64,000 nucleotides of DNA, taken from NCBI RefSeq assembly GCF_014651035.1, contig NZ_BMWC01000001.1, positions 1,271,581 to 1,335,580 on the forward strand, given 5' to 3'. The notes beneath the pieces were generated by a model. That model did not search any database and was not told the DNA's origin. It worked only from the letters and a program-made list of their open reading frames with translations. The translations under genes were made by a program, and so were the position numbers. The DNA is from Streptomyces lomondensis. Its GTDB lineage: Bacteria > Actinomycetota > Actinomycetes > Streptomycetales > Streptomycetaceae. Positions 1 through 10,414 of the stretch are shown in pieces; the stretch's first letter is position 1; every line of letters starts with the position of its first letter.

Positions 1-35
1 CTGATCAGTCCCAAACCACCCAGAAGGGCCATCCC

Positions 36-1565
36 GTGACATACCCCGGGCCGCCCAGGCCGGTGCAGGTCTCCGCCACACCCCTCGCGGAACTCGCCGA
101 TCAGCTGGGTGCCCCCGCGCCGGAGAGCGCCGCCGAGGTCACGGGCATCACCCACGACTCCCGCGCCGTGCGCCCCGGCGATCTGTACGCCGCCCTCCCG
201 GGCGCCCGGCTGCACGGTGCCGACTTCGTCGACCAGGCTGCGGGCCTGGGCGCCGCCGCCGTGCTGACCGATCCCACCGGCGCCGAGCGCGCCGCGGCCT
301 CCGGGCTGCCGGTCCTGGTCGTCGACGACCCGCGCGCGCAGATGGGCGAGCTGGCCGCCACGATCTACGGCCACCCCGGCCGGGACCTGCTCCAGATCGG
401 CATCACCGGCACCTCCGGCAAGACCACCACCGCCTACCTCGTCGAGGGCGGCCTGAAGACCGTGAAGTCGACCGGCCTGATCGGCACGGTCGAGATGCGC
501 ATCGGCGACGAGCGCATCAAGTCCGAGCGCACCACGCCCGAGGCCACCGACCTCCAGGCCCTGTTCGCCGTCATGCGCGAGCGCGGCGTCGAGGCGGTCG
601 CCATGGAGGTCTCCAGCCACGCCCTGGTCCTCGGCCGCGTCGACGGCTGCGTCTTCGACATCGGCGTCTTCACCAACCTCAGCCCGGAGCACATGGAGTT
701 CCACTCCGACATGGAGGACTACTTCCGGGCCAAGGCGCAGCTGTTCACCCCGAAACGCGGCAAACTCGGCGTGGTCAACGTCGACGACGAGTACGGCCGC
801 AGGCTGGCCAACGAGGCCACCGTCCCGGTCGTCACCTACTCCGCCGAGGGCCACCCCGACGCCGACTGGCGCGCCGAGGACGTCGAGGTCGGCCGACTGG
901 ACTCGACGTTCACCGTCATCGGCCCCAAGGGCGAGCGGATCGCCGCCAGGTCGCCGCTGCCGGGCCCCTTCAACGTGGCCAACACCCTCGCCGCGATCGT
1001 CGCCCTGGCCGTCGCCGGCCTCGACCCGCAGGCCGCCGCCGACGGAGTCGCCGCCGTACCCGGCGTGCCGGGCCGCCTGGAGCGCGTCGACGCCGGGCAG
1101 CCGTACCTCGCGGTCGTCGACTACGCCCACAAGACCGACGCCGTCGAGTCCGTGCTGCGCGCCCTGCGCAAGGTCACCGAGGGCAGGCTGCACATCGTCC
1201 TCGGCTGCGGCGGCGACCGGGACACCACCAAGCGCGCGCCCATGGGCGCCGCCGCGGCCCGGCTCGCCGACACCGCCGTACTGACCTCCGACAACCCCCG
1301 TGGCGAGGACCCCCTCGCGATCCTCGCCACGATGCTCCAGGGCGCGGCCTCCGTGCCCGCGCACGAGCGCGGCGAGGTGCAGGTCTTCGAGGACCGGGCC
1401 GCCGCGATCGCCGCCGCCGTCGCCCGCGCAGAGCCCGGCGACACCGTGCTGGTCGCGGGCAAGGGCCACGAGCAGGGCCAGGACATCGCCGGGGTGGTCC
1501 GTCCCTTCGACGACCGCCAGGTGCTCCGCGAAGCCATCCAGAAGACCCAGGGGATGAACTTGTGA
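36..1565 (+). CDS. murE: UDP-MurNAc-L-Ala-D-Glu:diaminopimelate ligase MurE
   Basis: Cytoplasmic Mur ligase that adds diaminopimelate (LL-DAP is the form in Streptomyces walls, known for the genus) to UDP-MurNAc-L-Ala-D-Glu. An N-terminal Mur domain is followed by the ATP-binding loop GITGTSGKTTT at about residues 122-132. The DNPR motif at about 419-422 is the signature of DAP-adding rather than lysine-adding MurE, and AGKGHE lies near the C-terminus. The 509-residue length is typical. The GTG at 36 has AGAAGG about 8 bases upstream, but the frame stays open to the window edge (reading DQSQTTQKGHP before the GTG), so the native start may lie outside the window. It overlaps murF by 4 bases (GTGA), the first of a chain of coupled mur genes. 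Confidence 0.96.
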   Translation: MTYPGPPRPVQVSATPLAELADQLGAPAPESAAEVTGITHDSRAVRPGDLYAALPGARLHGADFVDQAAGLGAAAVLTDPTGAERAAASGLPVLVVDDPRAQMGELAATIYGHPGRDLLQIGITGTSGKTTTAYLVEGGLKTVKSTGLIGTVEMRIGDERIKSERTTPEATDLQALFAVMRERGVEAVAMEVSSHALVLGRVDGCVFDIGVFTNLSPEHMEFHSDMEDYFRAKAQLFTPKRGKLGVVNVDDEYGRRLANEATVPVVTYSAEGHPDADWRAEDVEVGRLDSTFTVIGPKGERIAARSPLPGPFNVANTLAAIVALAVAGLDPQAAADGVAAVPGVPGRLERVDAGQPYLAVVDYAHKTDAVESVLRALRKVTEGRLHIVLGCGGDRDTTKRAPMGAAAARLADTAVLTSDNPRGEDPLAILATMLQGAASVPAHERGEVQVFEDRAAAIAAAVARAEPGDTVLVAGKGHEQGQDIAGVVRPFDDRQVLREAIQKTQGMNL

Positions 1566-2968
1566 TCGCCCTCTCCCTCGCCGAGATCGCAGAAGTCGTC
1601 GGCGGGCAGACGCACGACATACCGGATCCGTCCGTCCAGGTCACCGGCCCGGTCGTCCGGGACTCCCGCGAGGCGGTGCCGGGCAGCCTGTTCGTGGCCT
1701 TCGCCGGGGAGCGCGTGGACGGCCACGACTTCGCGGCGGCGGTCGTCGAGGCGGGAGCGGTGGCCGTGCTCGGCACCCGGCCCGTCGGCGTGCCCGCGAT
1801 CGTCGTGGACGACGTCCAGGCCGCCCTCGGTGCCCTCGCCCGGCACGTCGTACGCCGCCTCGGCGCCACCCTCGTCGCCCTCACCGGCTCGGCGGGCAAG
1901 ACCAGCACCAAGGACCTCATCGCGCAGGTCCTCCAGCGCAAGGCGCCGACGGTGTTCACGCCCGGCTCGCTCAACAACGAGATCGGGCTGCCGCTGACCG
2001 CGCTCAGCGCCACCGAGGAGACGAGGTTCCTCGTCCTGGAGATGGGCGCCCGCGGCATCGGACACATCCGCTACCTCACGGAACTGACCCCGCCGAAGAT
2101 CGGCCTGGTGCTCAACGTCGGATCCGCCCACATCGGCGAGTTCGGCGGCCGCGAGCAGATCGCCCAGGCCAAGGGCGAACTCGTCGAGTCCCTCCCGGAG
2201 GAGGGGACCGCCGTCCTCAACGCGGACGACCCCTACGTACGGGCCATGGCCTCCCGTACGAAGGCGAAGGTGATCTTTTTCGGAGAGTCCGGCGAAGCGG
2301 ACGTTCGCGCCGAGAACGTGCGACTCACGGACACCGGACAGCCCGCGTTCAGGCTTCACACACCCTCCGGTGCAAGCGACGTGACCATGCGCCTGTACGG
2401 TGAGCACCACGTGTCGAACGCGCTCGCCGCGGCCGCCGTCGCCCACGAGTTGGGCATGTCCGCAGACGAGATCGCCGTCGCGCTCTCCGAGGCGGGCTCC
2501 CTCTCCCGCTGGCGGATGGAGGTCACCGAGCGCCCGGACGGCGTGACGGTCGTCAACGACGCCTACAACGCGAACCCCGAGTCCATGAAGGCCGCGCTGC
2601 GTGCGCTCGCGGCCATCGGCAAGGGGCGTCGCACGTGGGCGGTGCTCGGCAAGATGGCCGAGCTCGGGGACGAGGCTCTCGCCGAGCACGACGCGGTCGG
2701 ACGGCTCGCCGTCCGGCTCAACGTCAGCAAGCTCGTCGCGGTCGGTGGCAGGGAAGCCGCCTGGCTGCAACTGGGCGCATATAACGAGGGTTCGTGGGGT
2801 GAGGAGTCGGTGCACGTGTCCGACGCACAGGCGGCGGTCGACCTGTTGCGCAGCGAGTTGCGCCCGGGGGACGTCGTGCTCGTGAAGGCGTCCCGTTCGG
2901 TCGGCCTCGAGAGCGTTGCCCAGGCGCTGCTCGAGTCCGGTGCCGAGGGTGAGGTTTCCGCCCGATGA
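1562..2968 (+). CDS. murF: UDP-MurNAc-tripeptide:D-Ala-D-Ala ligase MurF
   Basis: Adds the D-alanyl-D-alanine dipeptide to the UDP-MurNAc tripeptide, the last cytoplasmic step of stem peptide assembly. The 468-residue protein shows the three-domain Mur ligase plan: an N-terminal substrate domain with [11 protein letters not shown] and LFVAF, the P-loop [12 protein letters not shown] at about residues 105-116, NNEIGLPLT downstream, and a C-terminal domain with [15 protein letters not shown]. The GTG start lies inside the murE stop (GTGA overlap), and its own stop overlaps the mraY start (ATGA), so the three are almost certainly co-translated. Confidence 0.96.
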   Translation: MIALSLAEIAEVVGGQTHDIPDPSVQVTGPVVRDSREAVPGSLFVAFAGERVDGHDFAAAVVEAGAVAVLGTRPVGVPAIVVDDVQAALGALARHVVRRLGATLVALTGSAGKTSTKDLIAQVLQRKAPTVFTPGSLNNEIGLPLTALSATEETRFLVLEMGARGIGHIRYLTELTPPKIGLVLNVGSAHIGEFGGREQIAQAKGELVESLPEEGTAVLNADDPYVRAMASRTKAKVIFFGESGEADVRAENVRLTDTGQPAFRLHTPSGASDVTMRLYGEHHVSNALAAAAVAHELGMSADEIAVALSEAGSLSRWRMEVTERPDGVTVVNDAYNANPESMKAALRALAAIGKGRRTWAVLGKMAELGDEALAEHDAVGRLAVRLNVSKLVAVGGREAAWLQLGAYNEGSWGEESVHVSDAQAAVDLLRSELRPGDVVLVKASRSVGLESVAQALLESGAEGEVSAR

Positions 2969-4059
2969 TGAAGCAGATCCTGTTCGCAGGAGTCATTGGT
3001 CTCTTTCTCACGCTGGTCGGCACCCCGCTGCTGATCAAGCTCCTCGCGCGCAAGGGCTACGGCCAGTACATCCGCGACGACGGCCCGCGCGAGCACGCCA
3101 GCAAGCGCGGTACGCCGACCATGGGCGGCATCGCCTTCATCCTGGCGACGGTCGCCGCGTACTTCCTGGCCAAGGTCATCACGGGCTATCTGGACCCGGA
3201 GGCCGACGCGGCGCCGACCTTCTCGGGTCTGCTGGTGCTCGGCCTGATGGTCGGCATGGGCCTGGTCGGCTTCCTCGACGACTACATCAAGATCGTCAAG
3301 CGGCGCTCGCTGGGCCTGCGGGCCAAGGCGAAGATGGCCGGCCAGCTGATCGTCGGCATCGCCTTCGCGGTGCTCTCGCTCCAGTTCGCGGACAACCGCG
3401 GCAACACCCCGGCCTCCACGAAGCTGTCGTTCATCACGGACTTCGGCTGGACGATCGGCCCGGTGCTGTTCGTGGTCTGGGCGCTGTTCATGATCCTCGC
3501 GATGTCGAACGGCGTGAACCTGACCGACGGTCTGGACGGCCTGGCCACCGGCGCCTCGGTGCTGGTCTTCGGCGCCTACACCTTCATCGGCGTCTGGCAG
3601 TTCCAGGAGTCCTGCGCCAACGCGGGCACCCTGACCAACCCGGGCGCCTGTTACGAGGTCCGCGACCCGCTCGACCTCGCGGTGGTCGCCTCCGCGCTGA
3701 TGGGCGCCTGCCTGGGCTTCCTGTGGTGGAACACCTCGCCGGCCAAGATCTTCATGGGCGACACCGGTTCGCTGGCACTCGGCGGTGTCCTCGCCGGCCT
3801 CGCGATCTGCTCCCGCACCGAGCTGCTGCTCGCGATCCTGGGCGGCCTGTTTGTCCTGATCACCATGTCCGTGGTGATCCAGGTCGGCTCCTTCCGCCTC
3901 ACCGGAAAGCGCGTCTTCCGGATGGCGCCACTCCAGCACCACTTCGAACTCAAGGGCTGGTCCGAAGTGCTCGTCGTGGTCCGCTTCTGGATCATTCAGG
4001 GCATCTGTGTGATTGTCGGACTGGGCCTCTTCTACGCAGGATGGGCAGCGGACAAGTGA
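2965..4059 (+). CDS. mraY: Phospho-MurNAc-pentapeptide transferase MraY
   Basis: Integral membrane enzyme that transfers phospho-MurNAc-pentapeptide to undecaprenyl phosphate to give lipid I. The 364-residue protein has about ten membrane segments. Family catalytic motifs are visible: DDYIK near residue 105, [10 protein letters not shown] near 185, [12 protein letters not shown] near 263 and [11 protein letters not shown] near 322, covering the conserved aspartates and the histidine motif used in Mg2+ and substrate binding. The ATG overlaps the murF stop by 4 bases. Length and motifs are normal, with nothing unusual except an insert of about 25 residues ([19 protein letters not shown]) in an extracytoplasmic loop. 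Confidence 0.96.
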   Translation: MMKQILFAGVIGLFLTLVGTPLLIKLLARKGYGQYIRDDGPREHASKRGTPTMGGIAFILATVAAYFLAKVITGYLDPEADAAPTFSGLLVLGLMVGMGLVGFLDDYIKIVKRRSLGLRAKAKMAGQLIVGIAFAVLSLQFADNRGNTPASTKLSFITDFGWTIGPVLFVVWALFMILAMSNGVNLTDGLDGLATGASVLVFGAYTFIGVWQFQESCANAGTLTNPGACYEVRDPLDLAVVASALMGACLGFLWWNTSPAKIFMGDTGSLALGGVLAGLAICSRTELLLAILGGLFVLITMSVVIQVGSFRLTGKRVFRMAPLQHHFELKGWSEVLVVVRFWIIQGICVIVGLGLFYAGWAADK

Positions 4060-5492
4060 CCTCCTCGGAGCCCTTCGACTTCCAGGGCAAGCACGTCACC
4101 GTCGCCGGGCTCGGCGTCTCCGGCGTCCCGGCGGCCAAGGTGCTGCACGGCCTCGGCGCGACCGTCACGGTCGTCAACGACGGCGCCGACGAGCGCGCGC
4201 GGGCGCAGGCGGCCGAGCTGGAGGCGCTCGGGATCACCGTGCGCCTGGGCGACGGTGACACCTTGCCGGAGGGCACCGAGCTGATCGTCACCGCGCCCGG
4301 CTGGAAGCCGGACAAGCCGCTGTTCGCGGCGGCGGAACAGGCGGGCGTCCCGGTCTGGGGCGACGTCGAGCTGGCCTGGCGCCTGCGCGGCCCCGACGCC
4401 GCCCCCTGGCTGGCGGTCACCGGCACCAACGGCAAGACCACCACCGTCCAGATGCTGGCGTCGATCCTGAAGGCGGCGGGCCTGCGCACGGCCGCCGTCG
4501 GCAACATCGGCGTCTCCCTGCTGGACGCGGTGCTCGGCGAGGAGCGGTACGACGTCCTCGCCGTCGAGCTGTCCAGCTACCAGCTGCACTGGGCGCCGTC
4601 CCTGCGCGCCCACTCGGCCGCGGTGCTGAACCTCGCCCCCGACCACCTCGACTGGCACGGCTCCATGGAGGCGTACGCCGCCGACAAGGGCCGCATCTAC
4701 GAGGGCAATCGCGTCGCCTGCGTCTACAACGTGGACGCCACCGACAAGCCGTCCACCGAGGACCTGGTCCGCGAGGCCGACGTCGAGGAGGGCTGCCGGG
4801 CCGTCGGCTTCACCCTCGGCACCCCGGCGCCCTCCCAACTCGGCGTCGTGGAGGGCATCCTGGTCGACCGCGCCTTCGTCGAGAACCGGCAGAAGAACGC
4901 CCAGGAGCTCGCCGAGGTCGCCGACGTCGACCCGCCGGCCCCGCACAACATCGCCAACGCCCTCGCGGCAGCCGCCCTCGCCCGCGCCTACGGCGTCCCC
5001 GCCAGGGCCGTACGGGACGGACTGCGGGCGTTCACCCCGGACGCCCACCGCATCGCGCACGTGGCCGACGTGGACGGGGTCGCGTACGTCGACGACTCCA
5101 AGGCCACCAACACGCATGCCGCGGAAGCCTCGTTGGCGGCGTACGAGTCGATCGTGTGGATCGCGGGCGGGCTCGCCAAGGGCGCGGCCTTCGACGAGCT
5201 GGTCGCCAAGTCGGCGAAGCGGCTGCGCGGTGCCGTGCTGATCGGCGCGGACCGCGCGCTCATCCGGGAAGCCCTCGCGCGACACGCCCCGGAAGTACCC
5301 GTCGTCGACCTCGACCGGACCGACACTGGGGCGATGCGCGCGGCGGTTCGGGAAGCACGGCGGCTCGCCCGCCCCGGTGACACGGTGCTGCTGGCTCCGG
5401 CGTGCGCCTCCATGGACATGTTCGTCAACTACAACAAGCGCGGGGACGCTTTCGCGGACGCCGTTCGTGAGCTCGGCTCCGCCGAGGGCTGA
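4056..5492 (+). CDS. murD: UDP-MurNAc-L-Ala:D-Glu ligase MurD
   Basis: Cytoplasmic ligase adding D-glutamate to UDP-MurNAc-L-alanine. The order is an N-terminal Rossmann-like domain ([17 protein letters not shown]), the P-loop [12 protein letters not shown] at about residue 118, then [22 protein letters not shown] and the C-terminal [10 protein letters not shown] and ACASMDMF motifs. I place the start at GTG 4056 because it overlaps the mraY stop by 4 bases like the preceding junctions. An in-frame ATG at 4041 would add MGSGQ and is also plausible. About 478 residues, a normal length. A 138-base gap follows before ftsW. Confidence 0.94.
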   Translation: MTSSEPFDFQGKHVTVAGLGVSGVPAAKVLHGLGATVTVVNDGADERARAQAAELEALGITVRLGDGDTLPEGTELIVTAPGWKPDKPLFAAAEQAGVPVWGDVELAWRLRGPDAAPWLAVTGTNGKTTTVQMLASILKAAGLRTAAVGNIGVSLLDAVLGEERYDVLAVELSSYQLHWAPSLRAHSAAVLNLAPDHLDWHGSMEAYAADKGRIYEGNRVACVYNVDATDKPSTEDLVREADVEEGCRAVGFTLGTPAPSQLGVVEGILVDRAFVENRQKNAQELAEVADVDPPAPHNIANALAAAALARAYGVPARAVRDGLRAFTPDAHRIAHVADVDGVAYVDDSKATNTHAAEASLAAYESIVWIAGGLAKGAAFDELVAKSAKRLRGAVLIGADRALIREALARHAPEVPVVDLDRTDTGAMRAAVREARRLARPGDTVLLAPACASMDMFVNYNKRGDAFADAVRELGSAEG

Positions 5493-5630
5493 CCCGGGTC
5501 CGCCTCGCCCGGCGGTCGTGCCGGGCGTACCTGGGAGGGACGCGTGACACGGATGCGGCTGGTGCCCGAGCAGCGGCCGGGGGGCCTTCGCGGTGGAGCG
5601 TTCCCCCCTGGAACGGCGGGGTGACCAGCG

Positions 5631-6998
5631 ATGCCCACCAGCCGCACCGGACGGCCCCCGGTCCAGCGCGCTCCCAAGCGCCCCGCCCCCTCCCGCCGGT
5701 CCCTGCGCGACAACCCCGTCCTGAACTTCTACACCCAGGCGCGCAGGGGCTGGGACCGGCCGCTGACCGCCTACTACCTCATCCTCGGCGGCAGCCTGCT
5801 GATCACCGCGCTGGGGCTGGTGATGGTCTACTCGGCCTCCCAGATCACCGCGCTCCAGATGTCGCTGCCGGGCTCCTACTTCTTCCGCAAGCAGCTGCTC
5901 GCGGCGGTGATCGGCGCCGGTCTGCTGTTCGCCGCCTCACGCATGCCGGTGAAACTGCACCGCGCCCTCGCCTACCCGATCCTCGCCGGCGCCGTCTTCC
6001 TCATGGCCCTGGTGCAGGTCCCCGGGATAGGAGTGTCGGTCAACGGCAACCAGAACTGGATCGCGCTCGGCGGCTCCTTCCAGATCCAGCCCAGCGAGTT
6101 CGGCAAGCTCGCCCTCGTGCTGTGGGGAGCGGACCTGCTCGCCCGCAAGCAGGACAAGAGGCTGCTGACCCAGTGGAAGCACATGCTGGTCCCGCTGGTG
6201 CCGGCCGCCTTCATGCTGCTCGGTCTGATCATGATCGGCGGCGACATGGGCACGGCGATCATCCTCACGGCGATCCTGTTCGGCCTGCTGTGGCTGGCGG
6301 GCGCTCCCACCCGGCTGTTCATCGGCGTCCTGTCGATCGCCGCGGTGCTCGGCACCGTCCTCATCACGTCCAGCTCGAACCGCATGGCGCGCCTGCAGTG
6401 CCTCGGCGCCACCGAACCCCAGTCCGGACCCGTCGACTGCTGGCAGGCCGTGCACGGCATCTACGCCCTCGCCTCGGGCGGAATCTTCGGCTCCGGTCTG
6501 GGTGCGAGTGTGGAGAAATGGGGCCAACTCCCCGAAGCCCACACCGACTTCATCTTCGCCGTCACCGGTGAGGAACTGGGCCTGGCGGGGACGCTGTCGG
6601 TACTCGCCCTCTTCGCGGCTCTAGGCTATGCGGGTATCCGCGTGGCCGGACGCACGGAGGACCCCTTCGTGAGGTATGCCGCGGGAGGTGTGACCACCTG
6701 GATCACGGCCCAGGCCGTGATCAACATCGGTGCGGTGCTCGGTCTGCTGCCGATCGCCGGCGTCCCCCTCCCGCTGTTCTCCTACGGAGGGTCCGCCCTG
6801 CTGCCGACCATGTTCGCCATCGGGCTGCTGATCGCGTTCGCGCGCGACGAGCCCGCTGCGCGGGCGGCGCTTGCGATGCGGCAACCCCGCTTTGGTAGAA
6901 AGCGGGGGGCTGGGGGAACCGGTTCCGGTCGGAGTCCCCGGAGATGGAACACGATGCGACGGCGCGCCTCGGCGGCGCGCTCGTCCGGAGAGCGGTGA
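5631..6998 (+). CDS. ftsW: SEDS-family septal peptidoglycan polymerase FtsW
   Basis: Polytopic membrane protein of the SEDS (RodA/FtsW/SpoVE) family, which polymerises glycan strands from lipid II at division septa with a partner class B PBP. The basic proline-rich cytoplasmic N-terminus (about 45 residues) precedes about ten membrane segments. Family signatures include GLVMVYSAS, GNQNWIALGGSFQIQPSEFGK, GDMGTA, PEAHTDFIFAVTGEELG and GVPLPLFSYGGSALL. The C-terminal tail after about residue 410 is very basic (RKRG, RRRASAARSSGER) and is encoded by a stretch holding a 9-base-pair hairpin and a 12-base palindrome. The stop lies 6 bases before murG. Confidence 0.95.
   Translation: MPTSRTGRPPVQRAPKRPAPSRRSLRDNPVLNFYTQARRGWDRPLTAYYLILGGSLLITALGLVMVYSASQITALQMSLPGSYFFRKQLLAAVIGAGLLFAASRMPVKLHRALAYPILAGAVFLMALVQVPGIGVSVNGNQNWIALGGSFQIQPSEFGKLALVLWGADLLARKQDKRLLTQWKHMLVPLVPAAFMLLGLIMIGGDMGTAIILTAILFGLLWLAGAPTRLFIGVLSIAAVLGTVLITSSSNRMARLQCLGATEPQSGPVDCWQAVHGIYALASGGIFGSGLGASVEKWGQLPEAHTDFIFAVTGEELGLAGTLSVLALFAALGYAGIRVAGRTEDPFVRYAAGGVTTWITAQAVINIGAVLGLLPIAGVPLPLFSYGGSALLPTMFAIGLLIAFARDEPAARAALAMRQPRFGRKRGAGGTGSGRSPRRWNTMRRRASAARSSGER
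6885..6926 (+). repeat. Hairpin plus palindrome inside the 3' end of ftsW
   Basis: CCCCGCTTT (6885-6893) and AAAGCGGGG (6899-6907) form a perfect 9-base-pair stem around GGTAG. Eight bases later comes the perfect 12-base palindrome GGAACCGGTTCC (6915-6926). Both lie in codons for the non-conserved basic tail of FtsW, 80-120 bases before the murG start. Function unknown; it could be a decayed small repeat or an mRNA structure. Confidence 0.7.
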
Positions 6999-7004
6999 AT
7001 TTCG

Positions 7005-8102
7005 GTGCATGTCGTACTCGCCGGCGGAGGAACCGCGGGCCACATCGAGCCCGCGCTCGCCCTCGCGGACGCCCTGCGCAGGCAGGATCCGACCGTGGGC
7101 ATCACGGCCCTGGGCACGGAGCGCGGCCTCGAGACACGTCTCGTACCCGAGCGTGGGTACGAACTCGCGCTGATCCCCGCCGTACCGCTGCCACGCAAGC
7201 CCACCCCCGAGCTGATCACCGTCCCGGGCCGGCTGCGCGGCACGATCAAGGCGACCGAGCAGATCCTGGAGCGCACCAAGGCGGACGCCGTGGTCGGCTT
7301 CGGCGGCTACGTCGCCCTGCCCGGCTACCTGGCGGCCAAGCGCCTGGGCGTGCCGATCGTCATCCACGAGGCCAACGCCCGCCCGGGCCTGGCCAACAAG
7401 ATCGGCTCGCGGTACGCCAGCCAGGTCGCCGTCTCCACCCCGGACAGCAAGCTGCGCGGCGCCCGGTACATCGGCATCCCGCTGCGCCGCTCCATCGCCA
7501 CCCTGGACCGGGCCGCCGTCCGCCCCGAGGCCCGGGCCGCCTTCGGGCTCGACCCGAACCTGCCCACGCTGCTGGTCTCCGGCGGCTCCCAGGGCGCCCG
7601 CCGGCTGAACGAGGTCGTGCAGACGGTCGCCCCCTGGCTCCAGCAGGCCGGGATCCAGATCCTGCACGCCGTCGGCCCGAAGAACGAACTGCCGCAGGTG
7701 CAGCAGATGCCGGGGATGCCCCCCTACATCCCGGTAAGTTACCTGGACCGGATGGACCTCGCGTACGCCGCGGCCGACATGATGCTGTGCCGCGCGGGCG
7801 CGATGACCGTCGCCGAACTCTCCGCCGTCGGGCTCCCGGCCGCCTACGTCCCGCTGCCCATCGGCAACGGCGAGCAGCGGCTCAACGCCCAGCCGGTGGT
7901 CAAGGCCGGCGGCGGCCTGCTGGTCGACGACGCGGAGCTGACCCCCGAGTGGGTCCAGCAGAACGTCCTGCCCGTGCTCGCCGACCCGCACCGGCTGTAC
8001 CAGATGTCCCGCGCCGCCGCCGAGTTCGGCCGCCGGGACGCCGACGACCTGCTCGTCGGCATGGTGTACGAGGCGATCGCCGCCGCCCGTGCACACCGCT
8101 AG
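7005..8102 (+). CDS. murG: UDP-GlcNAc:lipid I GlcNAc transferase MurG
   Basis: Peripheral inner-leaflet GT28 glycosyltransferase that converts lipid I to lipid II. Two Rossmann halves are visible: the N-terminal glycine-rich loop [18 protein letters not shown] at residues 7-24, [27 protein letters not shown], then [12 protein letters not shown] at about 191-202 and the C-terminal donor-binding ITYLDRM-like segment ([15 protein letters not shown]), GAMTVAEL and [14 protein letters not shown]. The GTG start gives the usual MHVVLAGGG beginning. 365 residues, full length. It belongs to the dcw transcription unit between ftsW and ftsQ. Confidence 0.96.
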   Translation: MHVVLAGGGTAGHIEPALALADALRRQDPTVGITALGTERGLETRLVPERGYELALIPAVPLPRKPTPELITVPGRLRGTIKATEQILERTKADAVVGFGGYVALPGYLAAKRLGVPIVIHEANARPGLANKIGSRYASQVAVSTPDSKLRGARYIGIPLRRSIATLDRAAVRPEARAAFGLDPNLPTLLVSGGSQGARRLNEVVQTVAPWLQQAGIQILHAVGPKNELPQVQQMPGMPPYIPVSYLDRMDLAYAAADMMLCRAGAMTVAELSAVGLPAAYVPLPIGNGEQRLNAQPVVKAGGGLLVDDAELTPEWVQQNVLPVLADPHRLYQMSRAAAEFGRRDADDLLVGMVYEAIAAARAHR

Positions 8103-8127
8103 GACCGTATGACGGAAGGCAGGGAGC

Positions 8128-8922
8128 GTGGCCGGATCGACCACCGCCGAGCGCGGTGAACGCCAGCAGGAGTCGTCCGGCCCGCCGCCCGTCAGGCGTC
8201 TGCGGCGGCGCCACCTTCGGGTGATCGTCATCCTGGGCCTCGCCCTGCTCTTCTTCGGCACCCCGACGCTCTGGCTGTTCTACGGCTCCGACTGGCTGCG
8301 CGCCGAGACCGTCTCCGTCTCCGGCACCCGGGTCCTGACGCCGGCTCAGGTCGAGGCCGCCGCCGACGTCCCGCTCGGCGAGCCGCTGATTTCCGTCGAC
8401 ACCGATGCGATCGAGACGCGGCTGCGCCAGAAATTGCCCCGAATTGACGCGGTTGACGTGGTCCGTTCCTGGCCCCATGGAATCGACCTGAAAGTGGTTG
8501 AACGGACTCCGGTTCTGATTGTCCAAAAGGGCGGAAGGTTCGTCGAAGTGGACGATGAAGGTGTCCGTTTCGCTACGGTTTCCGAGGCGCCGAAAGGCGT
8601 GCCCGCACTGGAATTGACGCTGTCGCGGTCCAGCTCCGCGGCGGCCAGCCTGCGCCGCTTCGGCGAGTCCCGGCTGGTGCGCGAGGCGGTCGCTGTCGCC
8701 CGTGCCGTTCCGGCCGCCGTCGCACGCGACACACGCACCGTCAAGGTCCGTTCCTACGACGACATCTCGCTGGAGTTGAGGGGCGGCCGCACGGTCACCT
8801 GGGGAAGCAGCGAGAAGGGCGCGGCGAAGGCCCGTACGCTCACCGCTCTGATGAAAGCCTCGCCGGACGCGCGGCACTTCGACGTCAGCGTCCCCACCGC
8901 GCCCGCGTCATCAGGGAGTTGA
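8128..8922 (+). CDS. ftsQ: Cell division protein FtsQ/DivIB
   Basis: Bitopic divisome protein that links early and late division proteins. It has a cytoplasmic basic N-terminus (VRRLRRRHLRVI), a membrane segment at about residues 31-54 (VIVILGLALLFFGTPTLWLFYG), then a POTRA domain (VSVSGTRVLTPAQVEAAADVPLGEPL, PRIDAVDVVRSWPHGIDLKVVERTP) and an FtsQ domain with VDDEGVRFATVSE. 264 residues. The stretch 8390-8620 is clearly richer in A and T than its neighbours, using codons such as AAA, ATT and TTG that are rare here. A 288-base gap with regulatory signals separates it from ftsZ. Confidence 0.93.
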   Translation: MAGSTTAERGERQQESSGPPPVRRLRRRHLRVIVILGLALLFFGTPTLWLFYGSDWLRAETVSVSGTRVLTPAQVEAAADVPLGEPLISVDTDAIETRLRQKLPRIDAVDVVRSWPHGIDLKVVERTPVLIVQKGGRFVEVDDEGVRFATVSEAPKGVPALELTLSRSSSAAASLRRFGESRLVREAVAVARAVPAAVARDTRTVKVRSYDDISLELRGGRTVTWGSSEKGAAKARTLTALMKASPDARHFDVSVPTAPASSGS

Positions 8923-9210
8923 CGCACATCCGCGCAGGCCAGCACCCTGGTTGGGCAGTGCTACGGCTGATCACATAGGGTGAAAAGAAAAACGGGAGGT
9001 TCGGCGTGTTCGTTGAACGTGCGCCACTTGTCGACTTAGTGTCCTGTTCAGAAGACTCCAAGGAACAGACACACTGGTAACCCTAAACTTCAGGGTTAGG
9101 GTTCGGGTCGGCGATACGGACCGTCCCATTCGGCATCAGTCGTCGGGTCGCGGGGCGCAGGGCGTCACGGTGATTCGGCGACACGTAACTCGAGGCGAGA
9201 GGCCTTCGAC
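8923..9210 (+). promoter_or_regulatory. ftsQ-ftsZ intergenic regulatory region
   Basis: This 288-base gap is known in S. coelicolor to carry several ftsZ promoters, one boosted during sporulation. Two inverted repeats are visible here: CTGTTC (9044-9049) with GAACAG (9063-9068), extended imperfectly by flanking GTGTC/GACAC; and a perfect pair AACCCTAA (9079-9086) and TTAGGGTT (9096-9103) about 110 bases before ftsZ. A purine-rich patch lies at 8981-9000. The ftsZ ribosome binding site GAGAGG is at 9197-9202, 8 bases from GTG 9211. I cannot assign individual promoters with certainty. Confidence 0.7.
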
Positions 9211-10404
9211 GTGGCAGCACCGCAGAACTACCTCGCAGTCATCAAAGTCATCGGTGTCGGCGGCGGTGGTGTCAATGCCATCAACCGGATGATCGAGGTC
9301 GGTCTCAAGGGCGTCGAGTTCATCGCCATCAACACCGACGCGCAAGCTCTGTTGATGAGCGACGCCGACGTCAAGCTGGACGTCGGCCGTGAACTCACCC
9401 GCGGACTCGGCGCCGGAGCCAACCCGGCCGTGGGCCGCAAGGCCGCCGAGGACCACCGCGAGGAGATCGAGGAGGTCCTCAAGGGGGCCGACATGGTCTT
9501 CGTGACAGCCGGTGAAGGCGGCGGCACCGGCACCGGCGGCGCGCCCGTCGTGGCCAACATCGCCCGCTCGCTCGGTGCCCTCACCATCGGCGTGGTCACG
9601 CGCCCGTTCACCTTCGAGGGGCGGCGCCGCGCGAACCAGGCCGAGGACGGCATCGCCGAGCTCCGCGAAGAGGTCGACACCCTCATCGTCATCCCGAACG
9701 ACCGGCTGCTGTCCATCTCGGACCGCCAGGTCTCGGTGCTCGACGCCTTCAAGTCGGCCGACCAGGTCCTCCTCTCCGGTGTCCAGGGCATCACCGACCT
9801 CATCACCACCCCCGGCCTCATCAACCTCGACTTCGCCGACGTCAAGTCGGTCATGTCCGAGGCCGGCTCGGCCCTGATGGGCATCGGCTCGGCCCGCGGC
9901 GACGACCGCGCGGTGGCCGCCGCCGAGATGGCGATCTCCTCGCCGCTGCTGGAGGCGTCCATCGACGGCGCCCGCGGTGTGCTGCTCTCCATCTCCGGCG
10001 GCTCGGACCTCGGCCTGTTCGAGATCAACGAGGCCGCCCAGCTGGTGAGCGAGGCCGCCCACCCCGAGGCCAACATCATCTTCGGCGCGGTGATCGACGA
10101 CGCCCTCGGCGACGAGGTCCGCGTCACCGTGATCGCCGCCGGCTTCGACGGGGGCCAGCCCCCGGCCCGCCGGGAGAACGTCATCGGCTCGGCCTCGGCC
10201 AAGCGCGAGGAGCCGGCGCCGGTGCGGCAGACCGAGAGCCGCCCGTCCTTCGGCTCGCTCGGCAGCGTGACCCCGAAGGAGGACCCGGAGCCTGCTCCGA
10301 AGCCGGTCGAGGACATCCCGGTCGCCCCGCCGGTCCCCCCGGCGCCGCGCACCTACTCGGACAGCGCGGCCGAGGAACTGGACGTACCGGACTTCCTCAA
10401 GTGA
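9211..10404 (+). CDS. ftsZ: Cell division GTPase FtsZ
   Basis: Tubulin-like GTPase that polymerises into the Z-ring and, in Streptomyces aerial hyphae, into ladders of sporulation septa. The N-terminal [15 protein letters not shown], the tubulin signature [12 protein letters not shown] at about residues 101-112, and the T7 synergy loop [11 protein letters not shown] are present. A variable linker rich in Pro and Glu (about 320-380) leads to the C-terminal peptide [11 protein letters not shown] that in this group contacts SepF and other partners. 397 residues, normal. The GTG start is fixed by GAGAGG 8 bases upstream and by family alignment ([13 protein letters not shown]). Confidence 0.98.
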   Translation: MAAPQNYLAVIKVIGVGGGGVNAINRMIEVGLKGVEFIAINTDAQALLMSDADVKLDVGRELTRGLGAGANPAVGRKAAEDHREEIEEVLKGADMVFVTAGEGGGTGTGGAPVVANIARSLGALTIGVVTRPFTFEGRRRANQAEDGIAELREEVDTLIVIPNDRLLSISDRQVSVLDAFKSADQVLLSGVQGITDLITTPGLINLDFADVKSVMSEAGSALMGIGSARGDDRAVAAAEMAISSPLLEASIDGARGVLLSISGGSDLGLFEINEAAQLVSEAAHPEANIIFGAVIDDALGDEVRVTVIAAGFDGGQPPARRENVIGSASAKREEPAPVRQTESRPSFGSLGSVTPKEDPEPAPKPVEDIPVAPPVPPAPRTYSDSAAEELDVPDFLK

Positions 10405-10414
10405 TCCTTCTGAC

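Noticed and set aside
2916..5492. 858-codon frame treated as an MraY-MurD fusion
   Set aside because: The first part is a shifted frame over mraY. MurD begins at about 4056 (or 4041).
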